A DNA stretch of 64,000 bases from Nocardioides ginsengisegetis (GTDB taxonomy: Bacteria; Actinomycetota; Actinomycetes; Propionibacteriales; Nocardioidaceae). Below, piece after piece: positions 14,764 through 25,492 of the stretch. The stretch's first letter is position 1. The number at the start of each line of letters is the position of its first letter. A program made the position numbers and the translations under genes. Location of the stretch: contig NZ_JACGXA010000001.1 of the NCBI RefSeq assembly GCF_014138045.1, forward strand, positions 186,001 through 250,000, read 5' to 3'. Below the pieces are notes generated by a model. The model saw only the letters and a program-made list of their open reading frames with translations, was not told the DNA's origin and made no database searches.

Positions 14764-17294
14764 CGCACCTCCGCAAGACCCTGGTCGTGGTCGGCCACGG
14801 CATGGTCGGTCACCGCCTCGTCCAGGCTGCCGTGGAGCGCGGGCTCACCGAGACCTACGACGTGGTCGTCGTGGGGGAGGAGCCGCGGCCGGCGTACGAC
14901 CGGGTCGCCCTGACGTCCTTCTTCTCCGTCGAGAGCGCCGACGAGCTCTCGCTGCTGCCCGAGGGCCGGTACGACGACCCCCGCGTGCGGCTCGTGCTCG
15001 GCACGTCGGTCACCGGGCTGGACCGCGAGACCCGCAAGGTGGTGCTCTCCGACGGCGAGGTGATCGGCTACGACGCGCTGGTGCTGGCCACCGGCGCCGC
15101 CCCGTTCGTGCCGCCGATCGAGGGCCGCGACCAGGACGGCTGCTTCGTCTACCGCACGATCGAGGACCTCGAGGCGATCCGGGAGGCGTCCGCCACGGCC
15201 ACCCGCGGCGTCGTCATCGGCGGCGGCCTGCTCGGCCTCGAGGCGGCCAACGCGCTGGTGCAGCTCGGCCTGGAGACCCACGTCGTCGAGATGGCGCCCC
15301 GACTGATGCCGGTCCAGCTCGACCAGGCCGCCGGCAGCACGCTGGTGCGGCACATCGAGAAGCTCGGCGTCACCGTCCACACCGGAGCGGCCACGACGGG
15401 GATCCTCGGCGACGGCCGGGTCACCGGCCTCGAGACCGCGGACGGCACGATCGAGGCCGAGATCGTGGTCTTCTCCGCGGGCATCCGGCCCCGTGACCAG
15501 CTGGCCCGCGACTGCGGTCTCGACGTCGCCGAGCGGGGCGGGGTCCTGGTCGACGAGCAGTGCCGCACCTCCGACGAGCACGTCTTCGCGGTCGGCGAGT
15601 GCGCGGCCCCGGGCGGGACGATGTACGGCCTCGTGGCTCCCGGCTACGCCATGGCCGAGGTCGTGGTCGACGTGCTGCTGGCCGGGCCGGGCACGTTCAC
15701 GGGCGCCGACATGTCCACCAAGCTGAAGCTGCTCGGGGTCGACGTCGCGTCGTTCGGCGACGCGTTCGCGGCGACCGAGGGATCGCTCGAGCTGGTCTTC
15801 GCCGACGCGGTCGCCGGCATCTACAAGAAGCTCGTCGTGAGCGAGGACGGCACCCGGCTGCTGGGCGGCATCCTGGTGGGCGACGCCTCGGCGTACGGCA
15901 TCCTGCGCCCGATGGTGGCGACCGGGACCAACCCCGGCATCGCGCTGCCCGCCAACCCCGAGGACCTGATCCTGCCGGCCTCCCGCGGCGCCGGCACGAC
16001 CGCCGGCGTGGTCGGCATGCCCGACGAGGCGGTCGTCTGCTCGTGCAACAACGTCTGCAAGGGCGACGTGCTGGCGGCCGCCGCGGACGACGCCACCACC
16101 CGCGCTGGCTCGACCTGCGGCTCCTGCAAGCCGATGGTCAAGGCCCTGATCGAGGACTTCTACGCGGCGCAGGGCCGGGTCGTCGACAAGGGCCTGTGCG
16201 AGCACTTCTCGCTGACCCGGCAGGAGCTCTTCGACCTCGTGGCCGTCCACGGCTACCGCCGCTTCGACGACATCGTGGAGGCCCACGGCAAGGGCCGCGG
16301 CTGCGACGTCTGCAAGCCGGCGATCGCGAGCATCCTGGCCAGCCAGTTCAACGGGCACGTGCTCGACCACGAGACCACCGCGCTCCAGGACACCAACGAC
16401 GCCTTCCTCGCCAACATCCAGCGCAACGGCACCTACTCGGTCGTGCCGCGCATCCCCGGCGGCGAGATCACCCCCGAGAAGCTGATCGTGATCGGCGAGG
16501 TGGCCCGCGACTTCGGGCTCTACACCAAGATCACCGGCGGCCAGCGGATCGACCTCTTCGGCGCCCGGATGGAGGAGCTGCCCGCGATCTGGCAGCGGCT
16601 CGTCGACGCGGGCTTCGAGTCCGGCCACGCCTACGGCAAGGCGCTGCGGACCGTGAAGTCCTGCGTCGGCTCGACCTGGTGCCGCTACGGCGTCCAGGAC
16701 TCCGTCGGCCTCGCGATCGCCCTCGAGCTGCGCTACCGCGGCCTGCGCTCCCCGCACAAGCTCAAGGGCGGCGTCAGCGGCTGCGCCCGCGAGTGCGCGG
16801 AGGCGCGCGGCAAGGACTTCGGCGTGATCGCCACCGAGAAGGGCTGGAACCTGTACGTCGGCGGCAACGGCGGCGCCACCCCGGCCCACGCCCGGCTGCT
16901 GGCCGGCGACCTCGACACCGAGACGCTGCTGCGCTACCTCGACCGCTTCCTCATGTACTACATCCGCACCGCCGACCGGCTGCAGCGCACGGCGCCCTGG
17001 ATCGACTCCCTCGAGGGCGGCCTCGACCGGGTCCGCGAGGTCGTCGTCGAGGACTCCCTGGGCCTCGGCGCCGAGCTCGAGGACGCGATGGCGCGCCACG
17101 TCGGCTCCTACTTCGACGAGTGGAAGGCGACCCTGGAGGACCCGGAGAAGATCGCCCGCTTCGTCTCCTTCGTCAACGCCCCCGGAGTCCCGGACCCCAA
17201 CATCACGTTCTCCACCGAGCGCGGCCAGATCAAGCCCGAGACCAGCGCCGAGCCCGTCGTGCTCGGCCCGACCATCCCCGTGGGAGCGCCATGA
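14760..17294 (+). CDS. nirB: NAD(P)H nitrite reductase large subunit
   Basis: An 844-residue cytoplasmic siroheme enzyme reducing nitrite to ammonium, at the same length as E. coli NirB. Domains: FAD/NAD oxidoreductase (1-390; VVVGHGMVGHRLVQA, GVVIGGGLLGLEAANAL), BFD-like [2Fe-2S] (CSCNNVCKGD ... GSTCGSCKP), then a second Cys-rich linker (CDVCKPA), a ferredoxin-like half-domain, and the siroheme/[4Fe-4S] domain with CVGSTWCRYG and GGVSGCARECAEARGKD supplying the four cluster Cys. It overlaps both neighbours by ATGA. A GGAAGGAC ribosome binding site precedes the ATG. Confidence 0.96.
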   Translation: MTHLRKTLVVVGHGMVGHRLVQAAVERGLTETYDVVVVGEEPRPAYDRVALTSFFSVESADELSLLPEGRYDDPRVRLVLGTSVTGLDRETRKVVLSDGEVIGYDALVLATGAAPFVPPIEGRDQDGCFVYRTIEDLEAIREASATATRGVVIGGGLLGLEAANALVQLGLETHVVEMAPRLMPVQLDQAAGSTLVRHIEKLGVTVHTGAATTGILGDGRVTGLETADGTIEAEIVVFSAGIRPRDQLARDCGLDVAERGGVLVDEQCRTSDEHVFAVGECAAPGGTMYGLVAPGYAMAEVVVDVLLAGPGTFTGADMSTKLKLLGVDVASFGDAFAATEGSLELVFADAVAGIYKKLVVSEDGTRLLGGILVGDASAYGILRPMVATGTNPGIALPANPEDLILPASRGAGTTAGVVGMPDEAVVCSCNNVCKGDVLAAAADDATTRAGSTCGSCKPMVKALIEDFYAAQGRVVDKGLCEHFSLTRQELFDLVAVHGYRRFDDIVEAHGKGRGCDVCKPAIASILASQFNGHVLDHETTALQDTNDAFLANIQRNGTYSVVPRIPGGEITPEKLIVIGEVARDFGLYTKITGGQRIDLFGARMEELPAIWQRLVDAGFESGHAYGKALRTVKSCVGSTWCRYGVQDSVGLAIALELRYRGLRSPHKLKGGVSGCARECAEARGKDFGVIATEKGWNLYVGGNGGATPAHARLLAGDLDTETLLRYLDRFLMYYIRTADRLQRTAPWIDSLEGGLDRVREVVVEDSLGLGAELEDAMARHVGSYFDEWKATLEDPEKIARFVSFVNAPGVPDPNITFSTERGQIKPETSAEPVVLGPTIPVGAP

Positions 17295-17662
17295 CCGCCA
17301 TGTCCACGCCGCGCGGCGGCACCGAGGAGTGGCAGCCCGTCTGCCGGATCGTCGAGCTCGAGGTCGAGCGCGGGGCCACCGCCCTGGTGCACGGGCAGGC
17401 GGTCGCGATCTTCCGCACCCACGACGACACCGTCTACGCGCTGGGCAACCACGACCCCTTCGCCAAGGCCTCGGTCCTGGCCCGGGGCATCGTGGGCACC
17501 CGCGGCGACGTGCCGTTCGTCGCCTCGCCGATGCACAAGCACGCCTTCGACCTGCGGACCGGGCGCTGCCTGGACGACCAGCACGTCTCGGTGCCGGCGT
17601 ACGACGTGCGCGTGGTCGAGGGCGTCGTGCTCGTGGGGCACCGCAAGCCGGACGCGGCATGA
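17291..17662 (+). CDS. nirD: Nitrite reductase small subunit
   Basis: A 123-residue NirD subunit with the Rieske-like beta fold but without cluster ligands: where Rieske proteins have CxH and CxxH, this has SPMHKHAFDLRTGRCLDDQ. That loss is normal for NirD. Conserved segments are EWQPVCRIVELEVERGA, VAIFRTHDDTVYALGNHDPF and GDVPFVASPMHKHAFDL. It stabilises or assists NirB. It overlaps nirB and the next gene by ATGA. Confidence 0.93.
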   Translation: MTAMSTPRGGTEEWQPVCRIVELEVERGATALVHGQAVAIFRTHDDTVYALGNHDPFAKASVLARGIVGTRGDVPFVASPMHKHAFDLRTGRCLDDQHVSVPAYDVRVVEGVVLVGHRKPDAA

Positions 17663-18777
17663 CCACCGCGCCCGCCGACCGTCCGCTCGACGGCTTCCTG
17701 ATCGGGGTCACCGCTGCTCGCAAGGTCGAGGAGCAGGTGGCCCTGCTGGAACGCCGTGGGGCGCGGGTCGAGTGGGCGCCGGCCCTGTCGCAGGACCCCA
17801 ACCACGTCGACGACGAGCAGCTGCGGGCCGCCACCGAGGACGTGCTCGCGCGGCCGGTCGACATGTTCCTGGCCACGACCGGGGTCGGGATGAAGGCGTG
17901 GTTCGGGGCGGCCGAGCGGTGGGGGATGCTCGACGACCTGGTCGCCGCGATCGGCGGGGCCGAGATCCTGGCCCGCGGCCCCAAGAGCGTCGGCGCGCTG
18001 CGCCGGCAGGGGCTGCGCGAGCTGTGGGCGCCGGAGTCGGAGTGCTTCGAGGACGTGCTCGCCCACCTGCGCGGCCGGGACCTGTCCGGGCTGCGGATCG
18101 TGGTGCAGGAGCACGGCCAGTCGCTGTCGATGGCCTCGCACGCGCTGCGCCGGCAGGGCGCCGACGTCACCGTCGTGACGGTCTACCGCGTGGCCAGCGC
18201 CGAGGACCCGGCCCCGATGTTCCGGATGGTCGACCTGATCGCCGACCGCAAGCTCGACGCGGTCACCTTCACCTCCGCCCCGGCGGTGGCGGCCCTGATG
18301 GACGCCGCCGGCGTGATGGGACGCAGGGACGCCGTCGCGGCGGCCTTCCAGGCCGACGTCGTCGCCACCTGCGTCGGGCCGGTGACGGCCGCGGCGTTCG
18401 AGCTGTGGGGCGTCCCGACGATCCAGCCGTCGCGGTCGCGGCTCGCCGCGATGATCAAGCTGATGGAGACCGAGCTCCCGGCCCGACGCTCCGGCACCGC
18501 GATCCCGGTCGCCGGCCACCTGCTCGTCCTGCACGGCGACACCGTGCTGCTCGACGGCGTCGAGGTGCGGATGTCGGCCGGGCCGCTCGCCGTGCTGCAA
18601 CGGCTCGCGGTCAACCCCGGCCACGTCGTGTCCCGGCAGGAGCTGCTCTGCGCGCTGCCCGGCGGCGCGTCCGGCTCCGAGCACGCCGTGGAGATGGCGG
18701 TCGCCCGGGTGCGGGCCGCCATCGGGACCCGGCTCGTGCAGACCGTGGTCAAGCGCGGCTACAGGCTGGCCCCATGA
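17659..18777 (+). CDS. nnaR: NnaR-like regulator: HemD-type domain fused to a winged helix
   Basis: A 372-residue protein. Residues 1-265 form a uroporphyrinogen-III synthase (HemD)-like domain (GFLIGVTAARKVEEQVALLE, DAVTFTSAPAVAALMDAAG, VVATCVGPVTAAAFELWGVP). Residues 280-372 form an OmpR/PhoB-type winged helix (SAGPLAVLQRLAVNPGHVVS, VEMAVARVRAAIG, VVKRGYRLAP). This fusion is the architecture of Streptomyces NnaR, which assists GlnR at nitrate/nitrite assimilation promoters. Its position inside the operon fits feedback control, perhaps by a tetrapyrrole or intermediate. Whether the HemD part keeps enzyme activity, which would serve siroheme synthesis for NirB, cannot be read here. Confidence 0.87.
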   Translation: MTTAPADRPLDGFLIGVTAARKVEEQVALLERRGARVEWAPALSQDPNHVDDEQLRAATEDVLARPVDMFLATTGVGMKAWFGAAERWGMLDDLVAAIGGAEILARGPKSVGALRRQGLRELWAPESECFEDVLAHLRGRDLSGLRIVVQEHGQSLSMASHALRRQGADVTVVTVYRVASAEDPAPMFRMVDLIADRKLDAVTFTSAPAVAALMDAAGVMGRRDAVAAAFQADVVATCVGPVTAAAFELWGVPTIQPSRSRLAAMIKLMETELPARRSGTAIPVAGHLLVLHGDTVLLDGVEVRMSAGPLAVLQRLAVNPGHVVSRQELLCALPGGASGSEHAVEMAVARVRAAIGTRLVQTVVKRGYRLAP

Positions 18778-19469
18778 CCGCCCCACGGCTCGTGACCGTC
18801 GCGCACGGCACCCGGCACGCCCCCGGCAACGAGGTCGCCCGGCAGGTCACCGAGCGCGCCGGCGAGCTGCTCGGGATCTCCGCGACCACCTCGTTCGTCG
18901 AGCTGGCCGCCCCGCTGCTGCGGACCGTGATGACCGCGTCGTACGGGCCGACCGTGGTCGTGCCGCTCCTGCTCTCGACCGGCCACCACGTCCGCCACGA
19001 CCTGCCCGCGATGGCCGCGCTGTCGCCGCGACCCGTCGAGATCACCCCGGCCCTGGGGCCGCACCCGCTGCTCGCGGCCGCGCAGGCAGCCCGGCTGATC
19101 GCCGCCGGCGCGCGGCCCGGCCAACCGATCGTGCTCGTCGCCGCCGGGTCCACCGACCCCGCGGCCGACGACGACCTCGCGCGGGGCGCCGAGCTGCTGT
19201 CGCGGACCTGGGCCGGCCCGGTCACCGTCGCCACGCTGTCGGGGCGCGGCCGTCGCCCGGCCGAGGTGGTGCGCCGCGGGTCCGCCGTCTCGCCGTACCT
19301 CCTGGCCGACGGGCACTTCGCCACCCGCGCCGTCGCCGAGTCCCGGGCCGCCGGAGCCGGTGTCGTCGCCGACGTGATCGGCGCGCACCGGTTCGTCGCG
19401 GAGCTCGTCGCCCGGCGCTACCTCGCCTGGGCCACCTCGTCGCGCCCCGCGGCCGTCAGCGTGGCCTGA
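18774..19469 (+). CDS. Sirohydrochlorin chelatase (CbiX/SirB family)
   Basis: A 231-residue class II chelatase. The metal-binding N-terminal His is in LVTVAHGTRHAPGNE, and the second His-containing motif is VVVPLLLSTGHHVRHDLPAM (His-rich active site); the second half repeats the fold (PIVLVAAGSTDPAADDDLARGAELL). In a nitrite reductase operon it most likely inserts iron into sirohydrochlorin to make siroheme, the NirB cofactor, rather than cobalt. It is the last gene of the chain of ATGA overlaps and converges on ispF with a 4-bp gap. Confidence 0.9.
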   Translation: MTAPRLVTVAHGTRHAPGNEVARQVTERAGELLGISATTSFVELAAPLLRTVMTASYGPTVVVPLLLSTGHHVRHDLPAMAALSPRPVEITPALGPHPLLAAAQAARLIAAGARPGQPIVLVAAGSTDPAADDDLARGAELLSRTWAGPVTVATLSGRGRRPAEVVRRGSAVSPYLLADGHFATRAVAESRAAGAGVVADVIGAHRFVAELVARRYLAWATSSRPAAVSVA

Positions 19470-19473
19470 CCGG

Positions 19474-19962
19474 TCAGGGGGCCCAGACAAGGACGGTCGC
19501 GATCGCGGCCACGCCCTCGCCTCGGCCGGTGAGACCGAGCCCGTCGGTGGTGGTGGCCGACACCGACACCGGGGCGCCGACGGCGTCCGACAGCGCCTGC
19601 TCGGCCTCGGCGCGACGCGGGCCGAGGCGCGGCCGGTTGCCGATCACCTGGATCGCGACGTTGCCGACCTCGAAGCCGGCCGCGCGGACCCGCCGGGCGG
19701 TCTCCGCGAGCAGCGTCGCGCCGGAGGCTCCGGCCCACTCGGGCTCCGACGTACCGAAGTTCGAGCCCAGGTCGCCCAGCCCGGCCGCGGACAGGAGCGC
19801 GTCGCAGGCGGCGTGCGCGGCGACGTCGGCGTCGGAGTGGCCCTCGAGGCCCTGCGGCTCGTCGGGCCAGGCGAGACCCGCGAGGTGGAGGGGCACGCCG
19901 TCGACCAGGCGGTGTACGTCGGTGCCGATGCCGACGCGGGGCGTAAGGGACTCGTAAGGCAC
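19474..19962 (-). CDS. ispF: 2-C-methyl-D-erythritol 2,4-cyclodiphosphate synthase
   Basis: A 162-residue IspF, the MEP-pathway cyclase. Zinc ligands are in [10 protein letters not shown] (Asp and His near residues 10-12) and the substrate region [20 protein letters not shown] is intact, with LGDLGSNF following and [15 protein letters not shown] at the end. Length matches the trimeric enzyme. The GTG at 19962 starts [17 protein letters not shown]; a longer in-frame ATG at 20013 would overlap the divergent gene and add non-conserved residues. In relatives it directly follows ispD; here about 9.5 kb of nitrate genes separate them. Confidence 0.93.
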   Translation of the reverse strand: MPYESLTPRVGIGTDVHRLVDGVPLHLAGLAWPDEPQGLEGHSDADVAAHAACDALLSAAGLGDLGSNFGTSEPEWAGASGATLLAETARRVRAAGFEVGNVAIQVIGNRPRLGPRRAEAEQALSDAVGAPVSVSATTTDGLGLTGRGEGVAAIATVLVWAP

Positions 19963-19994
19963 GGGGTGATCATGCCTGACGTGGCGGAGGGAGA

Positions 19995-21542
19995 ATGAAG
20001 GTCGTGAAGACATCTCGCGGCGCCTGGGCGGTGGCCGGCGTCGTGGCCGGCCTGACCGGCCTGGCCACCAGCTACTTCGTCGCGATGGTGATGACGATCC
20101 GCTCCTCGCCCGTCGTCGCGATCGCCGAGCTCGTCATCCGGATGACGCCCGGCCGCTGGGCCGAGAAGGCCATCTCGATCGTCGGCCACAAGGACAAGCC
20201 GATCCTCGTCGGCGTCATCCTCGTGGCCAGCGTGCTGCTGTTCGCGGTCGCCGGCCGGCTCGCCGCCAGCGCCTGGTGGAAGTCCACGCTCCTCTTCGCG
20301 GCCCTCGCCGGCGTCGCCACGTGGGCGGTCGCGAGCGAGCACAACCCGAGCGGCGTCGACTTCCTGCCCGTGGTCGTGGGCTTCGTGACCTGGCTGGTCA
20401 GCCTGGCGCTGCTCTCGCAGTCCCTGGTGCGCAGGCAGGTCCCGGTGACCGGCGAGGCGAGGGAGGCGCTCACGAGCGGCTCGCGACGCGGGTTCCTGAT
20501 CGGCGCCGGCGCCATGGCCGCGCTGGCGATCGCCCTCAGCGGTGTCGGCCGCGTGGTCGGCGCGGGCCGCCGCCACGTCGAGCAGACCCGCCGCCTCCTG
20601 CGGCTCTCCGGCGTCTCCCAGCCGACCGTCCCGGCCGCCGCGCGGCTGGACCTGCCCGGCCTGCACCCGTGGATGACGCCGTCCGACGACTTCTACAAGA
20701 TCCACACCGCGATCGTGGTGCCGGCCATCGAGCCGGTCGACTGGAAGCTGCGCATCCACGGCCTGGTCGACCGCGAGGTCGAGATCACCTACCAGGACCT
20801 GCTGGACCGTCGGCTCACCGAGGGCTGGATCACGCTCAACTGCGTGTCCAACCCGGTCGGCGGCGACCTGATCGGCAACGCCTGGTGGAGCGGCGTACGC
20901 CTCGCCGAGCTGCTGGCCGAGGCGGGGCTGCACCCCGACGCCGACGCGGTCCTCCAGACGTCCGACGACGGCTGGACCTGCGGCACCCCGGTCAGCGCCC
21001 TGACCGACGACCGCAACGCGATGCTCGCCGTCGCGATGAACGGCAAGCCGCTGCCGATCGACCACGGCTTCCCGGTGCGCACGATCGTGCCCGGCCTCTA
21101 CGGCTACGTCTCGGCCTGCAAGTGGGTCGTGGACATGGAGGTCACGAGGTTCTCCGAGATCAGCGCCTACTGGACGCAGCGCGGCTGGGGCGAGCAGGGG
21201 CCGGTGAAGATCTCCTCGCGGATCGATGTGCCCCGCTTCGGTGACAAGGTCGACCCCGGCGACGTCCGGGTCGGGGGCGTGGCCTGGTCGCAGCACACCG
21301 GCATCAGCGCCGTGGAGGTCGCGCTCGACGGCGGTGACTGGCAGCCGGCCGAGATCTCGCACCCGCCGACGGACGACGCGTGGGTCCAGTGGGTCGCCAC
21401 CGTGTCCGCCGACCCCGGCGACCACACGCTCAAGGTGCGCGCCACCGACAAGAACGGCCTCGTGCAGACCGGGGCCGTCGCCGACGTGCTGCCCGACGGG
21501 GCGACGGGCTGGCACACGATCGGCTTCACCGCGAAGGGCTGA
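19995..21542 (+). CDS. Membrane-anchored molybdopterin oxidoreductase (sulfite oxidase family)
   Basis: A 515-residue protein. The N-terminal 190 residues contain about five membrane helices ([56 protein letters not shown] and [20 protein letters not shown] visible), followed by an extracytoplasmic Mo-binding domain with the cofactor Cys in [19 protein letters not shown] and the substrate loop [16 protein letters not shown], and a C-terminal Ig-like dimerisation domain ([18 protein letters not shown]). This is the actinobacterial SorA/YedY-like group; it may oxidise sulfite or reduce an S- or N-oxide outside the membrane. It stands between ispF and a surface protein gene and shares Mo-cofactor demand with nasA. 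Confidence 0.88.
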   Translation: MKVVKTSRGAWAVAGVVAGLTGLATSYFVAMVMTIRSSPVVAIAELVIRMTPGRWAEKAISIVGHKDKPILVGVILVASVLLFAVAGRLAASAWWKSTLLFAALAGVATWAVASEHNPSGVDFLPVVVGFVTWLVSLALLSQSLVRRQVPVTGEAREALTSGSRRGFLIGAGAMAALAIALSGVGRVVGAGRRHVEQTRRLLRLSGVSQPTVPAAARLDLPGLHPWMTPSDDFYKIHTAIVVPAIEPVDWKLRIHGLVDREVEITYQDLLDRRLTEGWITLNCVSNPVGGDLIGNAWWSGVRLAELLAEAGLHPDADAVLQTSDDGWTCGTPVSALTDDRNAMLAVAMNGKPLPIDHGFPVRTIVPGLYGYVSACKWVVDMEVTRFSEISAYWTQRGWGEQGPVKISSRIDVPRFGDKVDPGDVRVGGVAWSQHTGISAVEVALDGGDWQPAEISHPPTDDAWVQWVATVSADPGDHTLKVRATDKNGLVQTGAVADVLPDGATGWHTIGFTAKG

Positions 21543-21579
21543 CGGCGCGGCGGACGCACAGATATCTCAAAGTCGTTAA

Positions 21580-21593
21580 TCTTGATATCGAGA
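21580..21593. promoter_or_regulatory. Possible operator palindrome upstream of the surface protein gene
   Basis: TCTTGATATCGAGA is a 14-bp palindrome with one mismatched pair, in a locally AT-rich stretch (21561-21603) that is otherwise rare in this DNA and contains another GATATC. It resembles MarR-type operators. No regulator is adjacent. It is 120 bp ahead of the ATG at 21713. Confidence 0.3.
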
Positions 21594-21712
21594 CATTGAT
21601 CACTCAACCACAAGAGGTTGGGGTGGGCGTGAGCGGGCACGGGTAGATCAGCACCGCAGCATCTCGGGGTCGAGCAGCGGATCATCCACAGCTCCAGGGG
21701 GACCCACCCAGC

Positions 21713-22753
21713 ATGAAGATCTATGCGGTCATCGCCGCTTCCGTCGCCACACTCGGCGCCTCACTCCTCGTCGCCGGACCGGCCGAGGCCCACACGCCCA
21801 ACTTCTCCGCCACCTGCGACGGCGTCCACGTCGGCGCCACGGCGTACGACGCCGCCATGCAGAACCACTGGTCGGTGACCATCGACGGCGCCACGCAGAG
21901 CGGCACCTTCGGGTCGTCGTTCGACCAGACCTTCCCGGTCCCGCAGGACGGCGCCACCACGGCGTGGTCGGCCGTGGTCGAGGCCGAGGACGGCACCTAC
22001 CACTTCGCCGACTCCGGCTCGGTCGGCCCGTGCGGCACGCCCGCCGACGCGTGCGCCGACCTGCCCGGCAACCAGCCGGCCGGCACGGCCTGCACCCCGC
22101 CCCCGGACGTCACCCGCGTCGACCACCAGTCGCTCGAGGGCTGCTCGGTGCAGCTGGACGGCACGGCGTACGGCGCCGGCGTGCTGACCTACGACGAGGA
22201 GTACACCGACACCTACGTCTTCAACGAGACCACCCAGACGTGGGACCTGGTCACCGACACGACCCCCACGACCAGCAACCTGGTCTTCACCCCGTGGACG
22301 GTCCAGCAGGGCGTCCACCACCAGTGCGCGACCCAGCCGAACCAGCCGCCGGCGACCCACACCTCGCACTCCACGAGCCACGTGGAATGCACGTCGGACG
22401 AGGTCGTGACCACCACGGTCTCCTCGACCACGCCGTTCGTCTACGACGCCGCGACCAACACGTGGGTGCCCGGCCAGACCGTGACCCAGACGTCGACCAC
22501 GAGCACGCCGGTCCAGCAGGGCCGCTGCTCGCACACCGACGTCAAGGGCACCCAGGCCGTGCAGCTCACCGCGCAGACCGACCAGCAGCTGCCGACGGTC
22601 GTCGACGCGGGCCTGCCCGGCGCCACCGTGGTCCAGGTCTCCCCGGTCGCCTCGACCTCGTCGACGGGGAACGCGCTCAGCCTGCTGCTCCTGACGGCGG
22701 GCAGCGCCCTGCTCGTCCTCGCGGGCGCCGGCGTGCGTCGCGGGACCCGCTGA
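21713..22753 (+). CDS. Secreted Thr-rich surface protein with C-terminal membrane anchor
   Basis: A 346-residue protein with a Sec signal (MKIYAVIAASVATLGASLLV, cleavage near AEA), a beta-rich N-terminal domain with paired Cys (SATCDGVHVGATAYD ... VGPCGTPADACADLPGN), and a Thr/Ser/Gln-rich middle in which a pattern of VFNETTQTWDLVTDTTPTTS and VYDAATNTWVPGQTVTQTS is repeated about 85 residues apart. The C-terminus has LPGAT, a hydrophobic helix (ALSLLLLTAGSALLVLAGAG) and a basic end (VRRGTR), the layout of a sortase substrate, though no clear LPxTG or LAxTG box is present. Function unknown; probably cell-surface. Confidence 0.75.
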   Translation: MKIYAVIAASVATLGASLLVAGPAEAHTPNFSATCDGVHVGATAYDAAMQNHWSVTIDGATQSGTFGSSFDQTFPVPQDGATTAWSAVVEAEDGTYHFADSGSVGPCGTPADACADLPGNQPAGTACTPPPDVTRVDHQSLEGCSVQLDGTAYGAGVLTYDEEYTDTYVFNETTQTWDLVTDTTPTTSNLVFTPWTVQQGVHHQCATQPNQPPATHTSHSTSHVECTSDEVVTTTVSSTTPFVYDAATNTWVPGQTVTQTSTTSTPVQQGRCSHTDVKGTQAVQLTAQTDQQLPTVVDAGLPGATVVQVSPVASTSSTGNALSLLLLTAGSALLVLAGAGVRRGTR

Positions 22754-22762
22754 CCCACCACC

Positions 22763-22798
22763 CGTCAGGCCTCCCCGGTGCTCCGGTGAGGCCTGACG
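22763..22798. terminator. Bidirectional terminator
   Basis: A 16-bp stem with one mismatch (CGTCAGGCCTCCCCGG against CCGGTGAGGCCTGACG) and a 4-nt loop lies between two convergent genes that end at 22753 and 22803. Confidence 0.85.
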
Positions 22799-22802
22799 CG
22801 CT

Positions 22803-24041
<1,239 letters not shown>

Positions 24042-24064
24042 CTCGCGACTCTAGACTGAGCCGG

Positions 24065-25492
24065 GTGACCTTCAGGCTGTACGACACCGCGACCCGCGAA
24101 GTCCGTGACTTCGTCCCCCTCGAGGAGGGGAAGGCGGGTCTCTACGTGTGTGGCCTGACGGTGCAGAGCGAGCCCCACGTCGGCCACGTGCGCTCGGGCG
24201 TCAACTTCGACGTCCTGCAGCGCTGGCTGCGTTTCCGTGGCTTCGAGGTGACGTTCATCCGCAACACCACGGACATCGACGACAAGATCCTCGCCAAGGC
24301 CGCCGAGCAGGGCCGCCCCTGGTACAACCTCGCCTACGCGATGCACCGGGAGCTCGACAAGGCCTACGCGGCGCTCAACGTCGCGCCGCCGACCTACGAG
24401 CCCGCCGCCACCGGCCACGTCCCCGAGATGATCGAGCTGATCCTGGCGCTGATCACCAAGGGGCACGCGTACGCCGCCGAGGACGGCTCGGGCGACGTCT
24501 ACTTCGACGTCCGCTCGTGGCCGCAGTACGGCGAGCTCACCCGCCAGCGCATCGACGACATGGAGGCGGCCGAGGACGCCGACCCGCGCGGCAAGCGCGA
24601 CCCGCGCGACTTCGCGCTGTGGAAGGGCTGGAAGAAGGACTCCGAGCCCGAGACCGCCGCGTGGCCCTCGCCGTGGGGTCCGGGGCGGCCCGGGTGGCAC
24701 ATCGAGTGCTCCGCCATGGCCGGCAAGTACCTCGGCAAGGCCTTCGACATCCACGGCGGCGGCGTCGACCTGCGCTTCCCGCACCACGAGAACGAGCAGG
24801 CCCAGTCGCGCGCGGCCGGGCACCCGTTCGCGTCGTACTGGATGCACAACGCGTGGATCACCACCGCCGGCGAGAAGATGAGCAAGTCGCTCGGCAACAG
24901 CCTCACGATCCCGGCCGTGCTGGGCCGCTTCCGCGGCATCGAGCTGCGCTACTACCTCGTGTCCGCGCACTACCGCAGCCACGTGGAGTTCAGCTTCGAG
25001 GCGCTGGAGGAGTCGGCCGTCGGGTTCCGCCGGATCGAGGGCTTCCTGGCCCGCGCGCGTGCGGTGCTCGGCGAGATCCCGGCCGACGGCATGCCCTGCG
25101 CCGACTTCGTCAACGCGATGGACGACGACCTCGGCACCCCCGCCGCCGTCGCCGCCATCCACGAGGTCGCCCGCGAGGGCAACAAGCTCCTCGCCGGCGG
25201 CGACAGCGCCGCCCTGCGCGGCACCGCCGCGTCGGTGCTGGCGATGCTCGATGTGCTGGGCCTCTCGCCCGACGACGTCGCGTGGGCCAGCAGCACCGGC
25301 GGCCACGAGCAGCAGCTCACCGAGGCCGTGGACGTGCTGGTCCGCGGGCTGCTCGAGCAGCGCGCGGAGGCGCGCGCCAGCAAGGACTTCTCGACCGCCG
25401 ACGCGATCCGCGACCGGATCAAGGCCGCCGGCATCGAGATCGAAGACACCCCCACCGGACCCTCGTGGTCACTGGAAGCAGGCAAGAAGTAA
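24065..25492 (+). CDS. cysS: Cysteinyl-tRNA synthetase
   Basis: A 475-residue class I synthetase. The HIGH motif is PHVGHVRSG, zinc ligands are the Cys in YVCGLTVQ, Cys in GWHIECSAM and His in [11 protein letters not shown], and the KMSKS loop is [13 protein letters not shown]. The C-terminal DALR region is followed by [21 protein letters not shown], typical for CysRS. The GTG at 24065 ([13 protein letters not shown]) is the family start. Its stop codon shares one base with the rlmB start, so the two are co-translated, a conserved actinobacterial pair. Confidence 0.97.
   Translation: MTFRLYDTATREVRDFVPLEEGKAGLYVCGLTVQSEPHVGHVRSGVNFDVLQRWLRFRGFEVTFIRNTTDIDDKILAKAAEQGRPWYNLAYAMHRELDKAYAALNVAPPTYEPAATGHVPEMIELILALITKGHAYAAEDGSGDVYFDVRSWPQYGELTRQRIDDMEAAEDADPRGKRDPRDFALWKGWKKDSEPETAAWPSPWGPGRPGWHIECSAMAGKYLGKAFDIHGGGVDLRFPHHENEQAQSRAAGHPFASYWMHNAWITTAGEKMSKSLGNSLTIPAVLGRFRGIELRYYLVSAHYRSHVEFSFEALEESAVGFRRIEGFLARARAVLGEIPADGMPCADFVNAMDDDLGTPAAVAAIHEVAREGNKLLAGGDSAALRGTAASVLAMLDVLGLSPDDVAWASSTGGHEQQLTEAVDVLVRGLLEQRAEARASKDFSTADAIRDRIKAAGIEIEDTPTGPSWSLEAGKK

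Noticed and set aside
17291..17662. Rieske iron-sulfur protein
   Set aside because: The CxH and CxxH cluster ligands are absent, and the position after nirB identifies it as the NirD subunit.
14685..18170. A 1161-codon open frame on the minus strand opposite nirB
   Set aside because: It runs antisense through recognisable nirB, nirD and nnaR coding sequence, has no family motifs, and is a by-product of GC-rich third codon positions.
19963..20013. Longer ispF start at an upstream ATG
   Set aside because: The added residues are not conserved and overlap the divergent sulfite-oxidase-like gene; the GTG at 19962 gives the usual length.
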